Of a DNA stretch of 64,000 bases, positions 34,745 through 44,374 are shown in pieces; the stretch's first letter is position 1, and each line of letters opens with the position of its first letter. The DNA is from Mangrovimicrobium sp033283325 (GTDB taxonomy: Bacteria; Pseudomonadota; Gammaproteobacteria; Pseudomonadales; Halieaceae), in contig JAWMQO010000001.1 in NCBI GenBank assembly GCA_033283325.1, positions 806,001 to 870,000 of the forward strand, read 5' to 3'. Both the position numbers and the translations under genes were made by a program. The notes beneath the pieces are model-generated. The model had not been told where the DNA came from. It was given only the letters and a program-made list of their open reading frames with translations, and made no database searches.

Positions 34745-36451
34745 ATGTGGTCTTTAGTGTCTGAACTGCTCGGCGGGCTCGGCCTGCTGCTGATCGGCAT
34801 GTCCCTGATGACCGACGGTTTGAAACTGGCCGCCGGTTCCGCCCTGCGTGACCTCCTCGCCACCTGGACCAGCACCCGCCTGCGCGGCCTCGCTGCCGGC
34901 TTCCTCATCACTGCCATCGTGCAATCCTCCAGCGCGGTGACCGTGGCCACCATCGGCTTCGCCAACGCGGGGATGCTCGGCCTCGAACGAGCCATCTGGG
35001 TGATCTTCGGCAGTAACGTCGGCACCACGATGACTGCCTGGATCGTCGCCCTGGTGGGATTCAAGCTGGATATACAGGCACTTGCACTGCCGCTGGTCGG
35101 CGTCGGCGCGTTGCTGAAATTGACTGGCGCCAAAGGGAAGCGAAGCTCCTACGGTTTAGCCGTGGTGGGTTTCGGCTTGCTGTTTCTCGGCATCGGCGTT
35201 CTCAAGGCCGCTTTCGATGGCCTGAGCGAGGGTTACACCCTGCCCAGCTTCGAGCAGCTGAGCCTCCGGGCCATACTCGTTTACGTGGCCATCGGTTTCG
35301 TGCTCACCAGCCTGATGCAGTCCTCCAGTGCCGCCATGGTGGTGGCGCTCAGTGCTGCGGAGAGCGGGCTGGTGGAACTCGACGCGGCCGCGGCGGTGGT
35401 GATCGGCGCCAACCTGGGGACGACGTCCACCGCACTGCTGACGGTGTTCAATGCCACCGCCAACGCCCGGCGCGTGGCTATGGCGCACCTGGGCTTCAAC
35501 GTGGTGACGGCGCTTGTCGCGATGCTCCTGCTCGGGCCCATGCTGTGGCTGGTGGCATGGATTCAGGACGCGCTGGAACTGAGCGCCGCGCCGGCAATGA
35601 CCCTGGCGGTTTTCCACACGGTATTCAATTTGCTGGGCGTCCTGCTCATGTGGCCCCTCTCGCCCTGGCTGGTGCGCCTGCTCTCTGGCATGTTCCGGGA
35701 AGCGGAGCGCCAGGTTGCGACGCCCCAGTATCTCGATCGCGCAGCCTTGAGCGTGCCCGATACAGCGGTGGGGAGCATGGTGCTGGAGGTCGAACGGGTG
35801 GCCCAGTTGGGGATTTCCACGCTGGAAATGTCGTTGCAGCCGGGTGAACTGCACCGCTGGCAGGAAGGGCGGGACGATATTCGAGACCTGGCGAGCGCGG
35901 TGACCGACTTCGCCACCCACCTGAACCGTGAGCCGCTGAGGCCCTACCTGGCGGAAACGGTGACCGGGCTGATGGAGTCCCTGCAGCAATACCTGCTGGT
36001 GGCCAATCTCAACGAGGAAATCGAGGAACTGGAAGCCGAGGCGGAACTCTGGCGGGCGCCATTCCCGGCGATGGAGCATTTTCGCGCGGACGTGGAGGCA
36101 TTCCTGGTTAACTGGAGCGATTTCCTCGAGAAGGGCGGTGAAGAGCCCCCGGCCTACCAGTTGGTGGAGGAGAGCTACCGGCGGTTGAAGCTCGATCTCC
36201 TGCGGAAGGCCAGTGTTGGCGCGCTGGATGTGCGCAAGCTGGAGCTCTACCTGCAATACATGAATGAAGTGAAGCGAAGCTGCCGGCAACTGGGCAAGGC
36301 CAACAGGCGCCTGGTGGATATCCGTGCCGCGCTGGGTCACCTTGAACCTGTTGAAGCGGAAGCCGAAGCCGGCGAGACAGCCGGGGAGGGGGAACAGGGC
36401 GAAGAGGGGGAGCAGGAGGATGAACCGCGCCAGGCACTGGCGCCTGAATAG
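34745..36451 (+). CDS. Na/phosphate cotransporter family protein with PhoU-like C-terminal domain
   Basis: 568 residues from ATG 34745, with 'gggagaaag' upstream; a longer frame to 34409 overlaps the previous gene and is rejected. Two Na_Pi_cotrans repeats carry the hallmark 'QSSSAVTVATIGFANAG' and 'QSSSAAMVVALSAAESG', each followed by 'GSNVGTT'/'GANLGTT'. A helical PhoU-like region follows (about 370-540), then an acidic Glu-rich tail. Family members are Na+-coupled phosphate carriers or exporters. It is convergent with the MFS gene. Confidence 0.92.
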   Translation: MWSLVSELLGGLGLLLIGMSLMTDGLKLAAGSALRDLLATWTSTRLRGLAAGFLITAIVQSSSAVTVATIGFANAGMLGLERAIWVIFGSNVGTTMTAWIVALVGFKLDIQALALPLVGVGALLKLTGAKGKRSSYGLAVVGFGLLFLGIGVLKAAFDGLSEGYTLPSFEQLSLRAILVYVAIGFVLTSLMQSSSAAMVVALSAAESGLVELDAAAAVVIGANLGTTSTALLTVFNATANARRVAMAHLGFNVVTALVAMLLLGPMLWLVAWIQDALELSAAPAMTLAVFHTVFNLLGVLLMWPLSPWLVRLLSGMFREAERQVATPQYLDRAALSVPDTAVGSMVLEVERVAQLGISTLEMSLQPGELHRWQEGRDDIRDLASAVTDFATHLNREPLRPYLAETVTGLMESLQQYLLVANLNEEIEELEAEAELWRAPFPAMEHFRADVEAFLVNWSDFLEKGGEEPPAYQLVEESYRRLKLDLLRKASVGALDVRKLELYLQYMNEVKRSCRQLGKANRRLVDIRAALGHLEPVEAEAEAGETAGEGEQGEEGEQEDEPRQALAPE

Positions 36452-36469
36452 TCGGTGATAGTTCGGGTG

Positions 36470-37900
36470 TTAATCAGGTTGCTGGTGCTTCCCGGCTGAA
36501 GGCTGTTTATCCGCTGAAGGCTCTCTACCAGCTGAAGGCTCTCTACCAGCTGAAGGCTCTCCCACCGGGAGCACCTTGCACAGGCCGGCGATGGCGACCA
36601 GGGTGGCGGAGCAGTAGAGGGGCGCGCTCGAACTGCTGAAGCCCAGGGCCAGCAGTCCGGCGGTGAAGGTCGCGCCGACTGCCTGGCCGAGCATCCGCGT
36701 TGTGGTGACCATGCTGCCGGTGGAGGCGGCCAGCCGCCGGGGTGCGGAACCGATAATCAGACGCGCGTTGGGCGAGAAGAACATGCCGAAGCCGGCGCCG
36801 CAAAGCCACAGGCGCCAGGCGATATCACTGCCACCGCTGCCCTCGGGCAGGCCCGCCAGCAGGAGCAGCCCGATGAAACTGCAACACATGCCGGTGATAC
36901 ACAGGCGTGTCACCGGAATATGGTCGGAGAGGTAGCCGGAAACCGGCGCCACCATCACGCTGGCCAGGGCATAGGAAGCCATCATGCCGCCTACGGCGCC
37001 GGGCGTGTAGCCGAGGTTCTGCTGCAGCATGAAGGGTACGAAAACCAGGATGATCATCGAGCCGATCACCGCGCTGAAATTGGCCAGCAGCGAGACCGCC
37101 AGCTTGGGGATGGCCAGCAGTTCGATCGGCAGGATGGGCCGCTGGACCTTGCGCTCGAAATTGACGAATACCCAGGCGACCAGGCCGCCCACGCCGAGAA
37201 CCACCAGCGGAAGTAACACGCTCGATGTCTGGGTGAAGAGTTGCAGGCCGGTGACCACGAGGCCAAAGGTGACGGCGCAGAGGGCGGCGCCGCGTCCGTC
37301 GAAGGGCGGCGGCGACTCCGGCTCCGGGTCGGGCAGGGCGCGGCTGAACAGCAGTGAAAGCATGGAGAAGGGAACTGCCGCGGCGAACACCCAGTGCCAG
37401 CTCAGGGTCGACAGCACCAGCCCGCCCACCACCGGGGCCAGCGCGGTGCCGCCGGCATTGGCGATGGTATTGATGGCCATTCCCTTACCGAGGTGCTCCA
37501 GCGGATAGATTGCCCGCAACAAACCGAAGGCCACACTCAGGGAGGCCGCGGTGCCAATGGCCTGCAGCGAGCGGGCGATGAGTAGCGTTTGGAGGCTGTC
37601 CGCGTTGAAACAGAAAAACGCGGCGATGCTGTGGATGACCAGCCCGCAACTGTAGAGCCGGCGCAGGCCGATGCGCTCGCCGAAGGCTGCCATCGGCATC
37701 AGGGTCATGGCCAGGATCAGCTGGTAGGCGGTGACGATCAGCACCGCGTCGGCGCTGTCTACCTGCAGTTCCGCGGACAGGGAGGGCAGCACGATGTTGG
37801 CGATCGACACGTCGATCATCAACATCATGTTTCCGGCTGAAACCGCGAAAACCGCGAAGACGCGGCGTGGAAAGGGCAGCCCCGGGTGGGAATCAGCCAC
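36470..37900 (-). CDS. MFS transporter, DHA2-like drug/proton antiporter
   Basis: 476 residues with about 13-14 hydrophobic helices. Motif A-like 'AFGERIGLRRLY' is near residue 72 and motif C-like 'NAGGTALAPVVGGLVLS' near residue 150, typical of drug/H+ antiporters. The extreme C-terminus is a low-complexity hydrophilic tail of repeated 'EPSAGR' units encoded by an 18-bp tandem repeat. Substrate unknown. It lies 38 bp after folD on the same strand. Confidence 0.88.
   Translation of the reverse strand: MADSHPGLPFPRRVFAVFAVSAGNMMLMIDVSIANIVLPSLSAELQVDSADAVLIVTAYQLILAMTLMPMAAFGERIGLRRLYSCGLVIHSIAAFFCFNADSLQTLLIARSLQAIGTAASLSVAFGLLRAIYPLEHLGKGMAINTIANAGGTALAPVVGGLVLSTLSWHWVFAAAVPFSMLSLLFSRALPDPEPESPPPFDGRGAALCAVTFGLVVTGLQLFTQTSSVLLPLVVLGVGGLVAWVFVNFERKVQRPILPIELLAIPKLAVSLLANFSAVIGSMIILVFVPFMLQQNLGYTPGAVGGMMASYALASVMVAPVSGYLSDHIPVTRLCITGMCCSFIGLLLLAGLPEGSGGSDIAWRLWLCGAGFGMFFSPNARLIIGSAPRRLAASTGSMVTTTRMLGQAVGATFTAGLLALGFSSSSAPLYCSATLVAIAGLCKVLPVGEPSAGREPSAGREPSADKQPSAGKHQQPD
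36498..36560 (-). repeat. 18-bp tandem repeat in the 3' end of the MFS gene
   Basis: 'ctgaaggctctctaccag' occurs twice perfectly (36531-36566 region) with degenerate copies on both sides. It encodes 'EPSAGR' repeats in the disordered C-terminal tail. The length is likely to vary between strains by slippage in multiples of six residues. Confidence 0.7.
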
Positions 37901-37938
37901 GGATACGCATGTAGGTTACAGCCGGGGGAGGCAGTGCC

Positions 37939-38784
37939 TCAGCCCAGGCTTTTCTCGCCGGATTCCACGCTCTGCATGATCAGCGTGTTGATGGTCATCG
38001 GGCCGACACCGCCGGGGACCGGTGTGTAGGCAGAGGCTTTTTCGGTAAGCGCTGAAAGCTCGATATCGCCCACGCCGCCGGGGTGATAACCGGCGTCTAC
38101 TACCACGGCGCCTTCCTTTACCCACTCGGCACGGATGAATTCCGGCTTGCCGACGGCGCCGACCAGGATGTCCGCCTGGGCGACGAGGGAGGGCAGGTCT
38201 TTGGTGCGGGAGTGGCAGATGGTGACGGTGGCGTTCTTCTGCAGCAGCATCATCGCCATCGGCTTGCCGAGGATGGGGCTGCGGCCGACGACCACCGCGT
38301 GCTTGCCTTCGATCTCCACCCCATAGTGTTCGAGGATGCGCATGATGCCCTGGGGCGTGGCGCAGCCGTAGGCTTCCTCGCCCATGGCCATGCGGCCGAA
38401 GCCGAGGCAGGTGACGCCGTCCACGTCCTTGCCCAGGGCGATGGCGTCGAAGCAGGCGCGCTCGTCGATCTGCGGCGGCACCGGGTGCTGCAGGAGGATG
38501 CCGTGGACGTCGGGGTTGGCGTTGAGCTCTTCGATCTTGGCCAGCAGTTCCTCGGTAGTGGTGGAACTGGGCAGTTCGACGGCCAGGGAATCCATGCCGA
38601 CGCGGCGACAGGCGTTGCCTTTCATCTTGACGTAGGTGGCGGAGGCGGGGTCGTCGCCAACCAGGATGGTGGCCAGAATGGGGGTTTTACCGCCGGACTT
38701 GTCCTTCAGGCGCTCCACCCGGGCGAGCAGATCCGCCTCGGTTTGCGCCGCCAGTGTCTTGCCGTCCAGTACCTGTGCCGTCAT
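37939..38784 (-). CDS. folD: bifunctional methylenetetrahydrofolate dehydrogenase/cyclohydrolase
   Basis: A 281-residue protein of usual length. Signatures include 'YVKMKGNACRRVGM' (with catalytic Lys), 'LLQHPVPPQI' and 'KDVDGVTC', then the dinucleotide-binding 'VVGRSPILGKPMAMMLL' and C-terminal 'PVPGGVGPMTINTL'. The enzyme interconverts 5,10-methylene-THF, methenyl-THF and 10-formyl-THF. A tRNA-Pro gene lies divergently 143 bp upstream. Confidence 0.97.
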   Translation of the reverse strand: MTAQVLDGKTLAAQTEADLLARVERLKDKSGGKTPILATILVGDDPASATYVKMKGNACRRVGMDSLAVELPSSTTTEELLAKIEELNANPDVHGILLQHPVPPQIDERACFDAIALGKDVDGVTCLGFGRMAMGEEAYGCATPQGIMRILEHYGVEIEGKHAVVVGRSPILGKPMAMMLLQKNATVTICHSRTKDLPSLVAQADILVGAVGKPEFIRAEWVKEGAVVVDAGYHPGGVGDIELSALTEKASAYTPVPGGVGPMTINTLIMQSVESGEKSLG

Positions 38785-38927
38785 CGGGTGTATTCCTCTC
38801 GCTAGCCCGCCGTGAAGGGCGCGTATTGTCCCACGGCAGCGCCCGAAAGTGGAGCATTTGAGGTGTCGGAAGCACCCTGACAGCGTTGACGCCGGATGTC
38901 CGGGTGCGTATCATTCGCGGCCTTCGT

Positions 38928-39004
38928 CGGGGTATAGCGCAGTCTGGTAGCGCGCCTGCTTTGGGAGCAGGATGTCGGGAGTTCGAATCTCTCTACCCCG
39001 ACCA
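38928..39004 (+). tRNA. tRNA-Pro (TGG)
   Basis: A 77-nt cloverleaf with encoded CCA. The acceptor stem is CGGGGTA/TACCCCG, the D-loop 'agcgcagtctggtagcgc', the anticodon stem CCTGC/GCAGG enclosing loop TTTGGGA (anticodon TGG at 38962-38964), and the T-arm contains 'gttcgaatc'. Its position beside folD is common in related bacteria. Confidence 0.96.
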
Positions 39005-39133
39005 CTTTCCCGCTGTAACTTCAAATTACACCCCCTCCCTGAAGAAACCCCGGCCGGGTTTACTCCAAGACACAATTTAATTCGCCGTACGCAGTGATGC
39101 TGGCCTGGAATGGCCGGATGATTGGCGTCTCTT

Positions 39134-39952
39134 TTACTTGTGGCGCCAGCGCATCGCTGTGCCACCCGCCAACGCGAGGAGCCCGGAGAGCAAGGCAAGT
39201 GCCCAAACACCCAGCGCGGGCACAGCCACAGCATCCGCACCAGGAGTCACCGGGGGAGATGGCGGCGCCAGCGGTGGCGGACCCAGCGGCGGCGGGATCT
39301 GTGCCTCGAAGAGCACGGCGAAGGCGCGCATGGAGACAAAGCTGTTTGAGACGGTCGGTTGCTGGGTGACGGTGATTGCAGCCATGGGATCGACAAGGGT
39401 GATGTCGCCGATCGGAATCCACTCGTCACCGGCCCCGTTCTGGTCGAGGTCGACGACTACGTCTGCCGCACCGGGGGTAGAGATGGTATAGCGGGTGGGG
39501 CCGCCACTGACATTTTCGGTGTAGGGGTAGAGGATGTAGACGCGGTAGGGCGCGATGCCACCGCCGACACCGCCGGAAGCGAGGTTGCCCGAGCCGAGGT
39601 CGGTGCCCTGGGGGATGACCAGGTTGTCCGCGTCGGTGGAAGGTGTATAGGTATAGATGTAGGTATCGGGATCGAGGTTGCCGTCGCCGCCGAAGATGCT
39701 GTCTCCCGGGGTGGTGCCGTAGGCGGTGGCGACGGCGCTCTGCGAGGCGGTGGTGGTGTCGTTGCCGAAGGCAAAGCCGGCGTTGTAGCTGACCGGGCCA
39801 TCGTCGGCGCCATCGGTGTCGATCTGCAACAGGTAGGCGGCGGATGCGGCCTGGGCAAAGTTGAACAGCAGCAGGGCGGCGAGGATTCGTAGCGGGTAGC
39901 GTGAGATGCCTGGAAGAGCCGTTTTTTTGCGCCGGGGAGAGATTGCTTCCAT
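39134..39952 (-). CDS. exported protein with PEP-CTERM/IPTL-like sorting tail
   Basis: A 272-residue protein. A basic N-terminus is followed by a signal helix ending 'QAASAAY'. The mature part starts 'LLQIDTDGADDGPVSYNAGF' and is rich in Thr, Gly and Asp. A proline-rich linker ('PPPLGPPPLAPPSPPV') leads to 'AVPALGVWALALLSGLLAL' and 'RWRHK'. I do not recognise the central domain. The layout (signal, beta-rich domain, Pro linker, tripartite tail) matches other sorting-tail proteins in this window. It is divergent from the P450 gene. Confidence 0.7.
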   Translation of the reverse strand: MEAISPRRKKTALPGISRYPLRILAALLLFNFAQAASAAYLLQIDTDGADDGPVSYNAGFAFGNDTTTASQSAVATAYGTTPGDSIFGGDGNLDPDTYIYTYTPSTDADNLVIPQGTDLGSGNLASGGVGGGIAPYRVYILYPYTENVSGGPTRYTISTPGAADVVVDLDQNGAGDEWIPIGDITLVDPMAAITVTQQPTVSNSFVSMRAFAVLFEAQIPPPLGPPPLAPPSPPVTPGADAVAVPALGVWALALLSGLLALAGGTAMRWRHK

Positions 39953-40279
39953 GCCTGTTTCCTTCCTGGATTGGTGGCGTTAGTGTGACACAGGCTTTTC
40001 GGGATGGACAGTTCAGGGGGGCTCCATCATGCTATCCACACTGCCAGTGCCTGCCGCCTTTCCCGCGCTTCGTCGCGCAGTTGCGACCCGATGGGCGCGG
40101 ATTCAGATTCCTTCCATCTCCCTGTTTTTAAACGGTTTTGTCCGGTTTTTTTACACCAAAACCTTGAGCCAGTCGACAGACTGGCGCATCTGGATCGATA
40201 TTCGTCAGCCTTCCTTGACAGAGTTCGACATTGGTTGCAGCATCATGACACTTAAACAATAATTCGAGGAATTCCTCCC
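39953..40279. other. 327-bp divergent gap upstream of the P450 gene
   Basis: No gene, RNA or repeat was recognised. A TTGACA hexamer at 40216-40221 could be a -35 element for the P450 gene, but no good -10 follows at the right distance. 'gaggaattcctcccatg' places a weak ribosome site just before the P450 ATG. Confidence 0.4.
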
Positions 40280-41845
40280 ATGTCCAGCCAGTCAGCGCCA
40301 GTGGGCAGCGGTGTCTACTACGACCCCTACAAACGCTCCATCGCCGAGAGCCCCTACCCGACCTACAAGCAGATGCGCGACGAAGCGCCTCTCTACTACA
40401 ACAAGGAATACGATTTCTACGCTCTGACCCGCTATGACGACGTGCGCGCCGCCTTCCTGAACCACCAGGCACTGAGTTCGAAGCACGGCGATATCCTGGA
40501 AATGATCCAGCAGAAGATCGCGATCCCCCCGGGTACTTTCATCCACAACGACCCGCCGGCCCATTCCATCCACCGCAATATCGTCGCGCGCATATTCTCC
40601 CCGCGGAGGATGAACGGCCTCGAGGCGCAGGTCCGCCAGATCACCCGGGAATGCCTGGACAAGATCGCCGGGGAGAAGGAATTCGATTTCATCGAGCACA
40701 TTGGCGGCCAGATTCCCATGCGGGTGATCGGCAAGCTTCTGGGGATTCCCGAGGAAGACTTCGAGGCCGTGCGGGAAAGTGTTGATTCGCGTCTCGTCAC
40801 CGATGGCGGCAAACCGATCGAGTACAGCGAAGGCGCGGTACAGATGGACCAGAGTTTTGGCGACTATGTCGACTGGCGGATGAAAAACCCCGCGGATGAC
40901 GTGATCACCGAGCTCCTCGGCGTCGAGTTTACCGACGAGACCGGCACCCAGCGCCGCCTTACCCGCGACGAGTTGATCACCTACGTGAATATTCTCGCCG
41001 GCGCTGGCAACGAGACCACCAACAAACTGATCGGCTGGGCCGGCAAGACCCTCGCCGAGTTCCCCGACCAGCGCAAACTGCTGGTGGACAACCGCGACCT
41101 GATTCCCGAGGCGGTGGAGGAACTCCTGCGCTTTGAACCCCCGGGACCCCACGTGGCGCGTTATGTCGCCGAGGATGTGGAGTTCCACGGCACGACCATT
41201 CCAGCTGGCAGCGCTGTGCTGCTGATTGTCGCCTCCGCCAACCGCGACGAACGGATCTTCCCCAACCCGGACCGCTTCGACGTGCAGCGGGACCGCGCGG
41301 CTCACGTGACCTTCGGCTACGGCATCCACACCTGTATCGGCAACGTGCTGGCGCGGATGGAAGGCCGGGTCGTGCTGGACGAACTGCTCACTCGCTTCCC
41401 CGAGTGGGAAGTGGACCTGGAGGAGGGCGAATTGCTTTCAACATCCACCGTGCGCGGCTGGGCGACCCTGCCGGCCTGGGTCGGCAAAGAGCGTCCCAAG
41501 CGCAAGCCGAAGCCTGTGGCACAGTCGGCCGGTGCGCCTCCGGCCACCATCGATGGCGAGTGGAATGTCACCATCAAGGGGCCCACCGGCCCGATGCCGA
41601 GCACGCTCAGCCTGGCCACCAACAACGGTGTCCTCGGCGGCGAGCAGAGTGGGGACGGCACGACAACACAGATAGAAGACATCGATTACAACCCCGACAG
41701 CGGCGCCGTGCGCTGGATCAACCGGGTGACCCAGCCGATGAAGCTCAAGCTGGAATTCACCGGAACCGTGGATGGCGATACCATCGCCGGCAAGGTCAAG
41801 GCGGGCTTCATGGGCTCTTATCCCTTCACCGGGAACAAGCTCTAG
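40280..41845 (+). CDS. cytochrome P450 with an extra C-terminal beta-rich domain
   Basis: A 521-residue protein. Residues 1-400 form a soluble bacterial P450: I-helix 'LAGAGNETTNK' (about 238), ExxR in 'VEELLRFEPP', and haem-ligand loop 'FGYGIHTCIGNVLARMEG' with Cys352. After a Lys/Pro-rich linker (about 410-430, 'KERPKRKPKPV') comes a domain of about 90 residues beginning 'IDGEWNVTIKGPTGPM', with repeated beta-type strands and ending 'GFMGSYPFTGNKL'. This looks like a small lipocalin-like or DUF barrel. P450s usually end near residue 400, so this is a fusion. It is probably a monooxygenase of a lipid, steroid or terpene; the substrate is unknown. Confidence 0.92.
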   Translation: MSSQSAPVGSGVYYDPYKRSIAESPYPTYKQMRDEAPLYYNKEYDFYALTRYDDVRAAFLNHQALSSKHGDILEMIQQKIAIPPGTFIHNDPPAHSIHRNIVARIFSPRRMNGLEAQVRQITRECLDKIAGEKEFDFIEHIGGQIPMRVIGKLLGIPEEDFEAVRESVDSRLVTDGGKPIEYSEGAVQMDQSFGDYVDWRMKNPADDVITELLGVEFTDETGTQRRLTRDELITYVNILAGAGNETTNKLIGWAGKTLAEFPDQRKLLVDNRDLIPEAVEELLRFEPPGPHVARYVAEDVEFHGTTIPAGSAVLLIVASANRDERIFPNPDRFDVQRDRAAHVTFGYGIHTCIGNVLARMEGRVVLDELLTRFPEWEVDLEEGELLSTSTVRGWATLPAWVGKERPKRKPKPVAQSAGAPPATIDGEWNVTIKGPTGPMPSTLSLATNNGVLGGEQSGDGTTTQIEDIDYNPDSGAVRWINRVTQPMKLKLEFTGTVDGDTIAGKVKAGFMGSYPFTGNKL

Positions 41846-41982
41846 GCCCAAGCGGCACCCCGGTAACTGCCCGGCCTCGCTTGACAGCGGGGCGGGGCCA
41901 CATTAACATCCCGCCCGCGTTGAAGCTGGCACCCGCATTGATCAGCCCAGATCGGGGAGCCTCGAAGTTTCAATTTCGCAAT

Positions 41983-42059
41983 GGTGGCCGTAGCTCATCG
42001 GGTAGAGCACCGGATTGTGGCTCCGGAGGTGGAGGGTTCGAGACCCTTCGGCCACCCCA
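41983..42059 (+). tRNA. tRNA-His (GTG)
   Basis: A 77-nt gene including the extra G(-1) opposite C73 that marks tRNA-His, and an encoded CCA. The acceptor is GGTGGCC/GGCCACC, the anticodon stem-loop 'ccggattgtggctccgg' with GTG, and the T-arm 'gagggttcgagacccttc'. Confidence 0.96.
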
Positions 42060-42110
42060 ATTTCCCACACCCCTTCAAATTTCTGCACAGTTCAGCCCCG
42101 GCGTGGACCT

Positions 42111-43055
42111 TCAAAGCTCGCGCCCATAGGCGAAGCTGCTGGCAGCATCGCGCGCATGCGCTGCGATATGGTCGGCCACGGCCCGGATGCGCGCGCTGTG
42201 GCGCAGGTCCTCGTGGGTTACCAGCCATAAGTCCTCACTGAACACCGTCATCCCTGGAATAACCGCCTTGAGTTCCTGGTAGTTGGACGCCCAGCGATGG
42301 GAGAGCAGGCTGATGCCCAGCCCCTGGCGGACGCTTTCCAACTGGGCTGCGGGGCTGTTGGTGGTGATGGTGAAATGCCCGCCCAGGTTGTGCACAGCGA
42401 GAAAATCCCTCAGGGGGTCGCTGCCGCGCTCATTGAAGCGGCCGACGATCCATTCCTGGGATTCCAGGTCCTCGGTTTTTAGCAGTTCGCCAGTTTTCGC
42501 GAGGTAGTCGCGGGAGGCGTAAAGGCCGAAGCCGATGGTCACCAGCTTGCGGGTAATCAGGTCGCCCTGGGTGGGCCGCCCCATGCGCAGGGCGATATCC
42601 GCCTCGCGCTGGACCAGGTCGGCATTGCGTGCCTCGATGCGCAGTTCGATGGCGATTTCCGGGTACTCCCGGTGCAGGTCCGCGAGGATTGGCACCAGCC
42701 ACTTGGAACCGGTCCCCTCCGAGGCGGAGATGGTCACGGTGCCGCTCAGGCCGCTGGCCTGGCCATCGGCGACCCGTTCGATGGTGGTCACTTCCCGTTG
42801 CATCAGCCGTGCGCTTTCCAGAATCGCACGCCCGGCGTCCGAGGGCAGCATGCGCCGGCCGGTGCGTGCGAACAGGGATACGCCAAGGGCCGATTCCAGC
42901 GCGGCCAGCCGCCGCCCGGCGGTGGGTTGGGAAATGCCCAGTTTCTCCGCAGCGGCCACCAGGTTGCCGCTCTCGGCGATGGCCAGGAAGATGCGGATAT
43001 CTCCCCACTGGGCGGAATCGTGGCTTTTCTTCATAAATGTATAGATGCTAGTCAT
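42111..43055 (-). CDS. LysR-family transcriptional regulator
   Basis: A 314-residue protein (or 307 from an internal ATG at 43034). The N-terminal winged HTH is 'FLAIAESGNLVAAAEKLGIS' plus 'QPTAGRRLAALESALG'. The LysR substrate-binding domain occupies about 95-300. It ends 50 bp from tRNA-His and is divergent from the small TPR gene with about 75 bp between starts, so it may control that gene. The inducer is unknown. Confidence 0.92.
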   Translation of the reverse strand: MTSIYTFMKKSHDSAQWGDIRIFLAIAESGNLVAAAEKLGISQPTAGRRLAALESALGVSLFARTGRRMLPSDAGRAILESARLMQREVTTIERVADGQASGLSGTVTISASEGTGSKWLVPILADLHREYPEIAIELRIEARNADLVQREADIALRMGRPTQGDLITRKLVTIGFGLYASRDYLAKTGELLKTEDLESQEWIVGRFNERGSDPLRDFLAVHNLGGHFTITTNSPAAQLESVRQGLGISLLSHRWASNYQELKAVIPGMTVFSEDLWLVTHEDLRHSARIRAVADHIAAHARDAASSFAYGREL

Positions 43056-43131
43056 TTGGCGTATTGCTATACATTTCTAGCAGACCTAACCTGTTTCCAC
43101 CAGTTGAACAGTGGGCACAGGAGGTGCTGCG

Positions 43132-43650
43132 ATGCTCAACAAACACATGCAGCGTTTCGCGCTGCGCACGGTATACATGGCCTTTGGCGCGCTCGTAGCG
43201 ATCACGGCGAACGCCGAACAGGGCCACGAAGGCCACGATATCGTCTACCTGAACTCTGCCCTGAAGGCGGTGCGCAGCGGCGACGGGGCGGGTGCCCTGG
43301 CATTCCTCAGCCAACAGGGAGAGGAGAACCTTTGCCCCACCCACAAGGCCCAGCATTTCGGGCTGGCCTGTCGCGCGCATCTTGCCACGGGTGATGCCAG
43401 CGCGGCGCGCAGCGCCTGCGCCCGGGCGATCGAGTCACACGATGTGCGCGGCAACTGGCGTCACTACAACAACCTGGGAATTGCCGAATTCCAGTTGGGC
43501 AATACCGCCGCGGCGGTGCAGGCGCTGGAAACCGCTGTCCTGCAGTCGGGGACGGTGGCGACACCGCGCAAGAACCTGGCGGCGGTGCGCGGCGCCGGGG
43601 CCGGCGATGCGCAGGTCCAGCAGGTGGCCGCGCGCCTGCAGGCGCGCTAG
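43132..43650 (+). CDS. exported TPR-repeat protein
   Basis: 172 residues from ATG 43132, which has 'aggaggtg' eight bases upstream. The signal peptide ends near 'ITANAEQ'. Two to three TPR-like helical pairs follow ('HYNNLGIAEFQLGNTAAAVQ', 'FGLACRAHLATGDASAARSA'), with a Cys pair in the middle. Probably periplasmic; function unknown. The divergent LysR gene may regulate it. Confidence 0.75.
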   Translation: MLNKHMQRFALRTVYMAFGALVAITANAEQGHEGHDIVYLNSALKAVRSGDGAGALAFLSQQGEENLCPTHKAQHFGLACRAHLATGDASAARSACARAIESHDVRGNWRHYNNLGIAEFQLGNTAAAVQALETAVLQSGTVATPRKNLAAVRGAGAGDAQVQQVAARLQAR

Positions 43651-43745
43651 CAACAAGCTGTGGTAGTTCTCCAGCGCCTCATGGCACCCCACGGACCTTG
43701 CAGGTATACTTGCGCGCGTTCCTGGTCAGCCGGCCAGGCCGCTAC

Positions 43746-43822
<77 letters not shown>

Positions 43823-43983
43823 TTAAGCCATTGATTTAAATTTATTTAATTAGATCGATGCGCGCCTAGAAGTTGTGGAAGTATTCGGTAAGTGCAATAT
43901 AAGTGCTTGGGGCCTCAATCGGCTCCCAAGGCGCAGCCACGCCCTGAGAGCCTAACCACAACCACCTACGTAGGAGGTGATTT

Positions 43984-44292
43984 ATGGCTGACCAGAGTGT
44001 AATTCACCAGAAACTCGAAGACGTCCTAAAGGAACATGCCCACATAGCTCACCTTATGCTTGATGAGATTGGCAGGGGAAGTTTCGAGTTGCACCATATC
44101 CAGGCGGCAGACGCTGTCGAAACCATTGCAGACATGCTGTTCGATCACCTTTCCGGCGACTCTGAACTAGGGCTAAGCTATCGACAAGCTCAGTCGCTCT
44201 GTAGCGCTTTACAAGCAATTTCGCGCTGGCAGGCGAGTGAGACTTACGAAATGAGTGAGCGAGCCAAGAAAGCGCTAGGAGACAAAGTTTGA
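43984..44292 (+). CDS. small helical protein of unknown function, element cargo
   Basis: A 102-residue protein, predicted all-helical, with no cysteine-rich or membrane segment. The start has an almost ideal ribosome site, 'taggaggtgattt', suggesting strong translation. Content such as 'LKEHAHIAHLMLDEIG' and 'QALQAISRWQASETYEMSER' gives no family match. It lies alone after attL and before a clear terminator, a place where satellites often carry an accessory or anti-phage gene. Confidence 0.6.
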   Translation: MADQSVIHQKLEDVLKEHAHIAHLMLDEIGRGSFELHHIQAADAVETIADMLFDHLSGDSELGLSYRQAQSLCSALQAISRWQASETYEMSERAKKALGDKV

Positions 44293-44374
44293 TCGAGAGC
44301 GCGAATCAGCCAAATCCGGCCATTAGCCCGCCCTCAATAGCGGCACGGGCTAGGCTGTACCTGTCACTGTCGGC

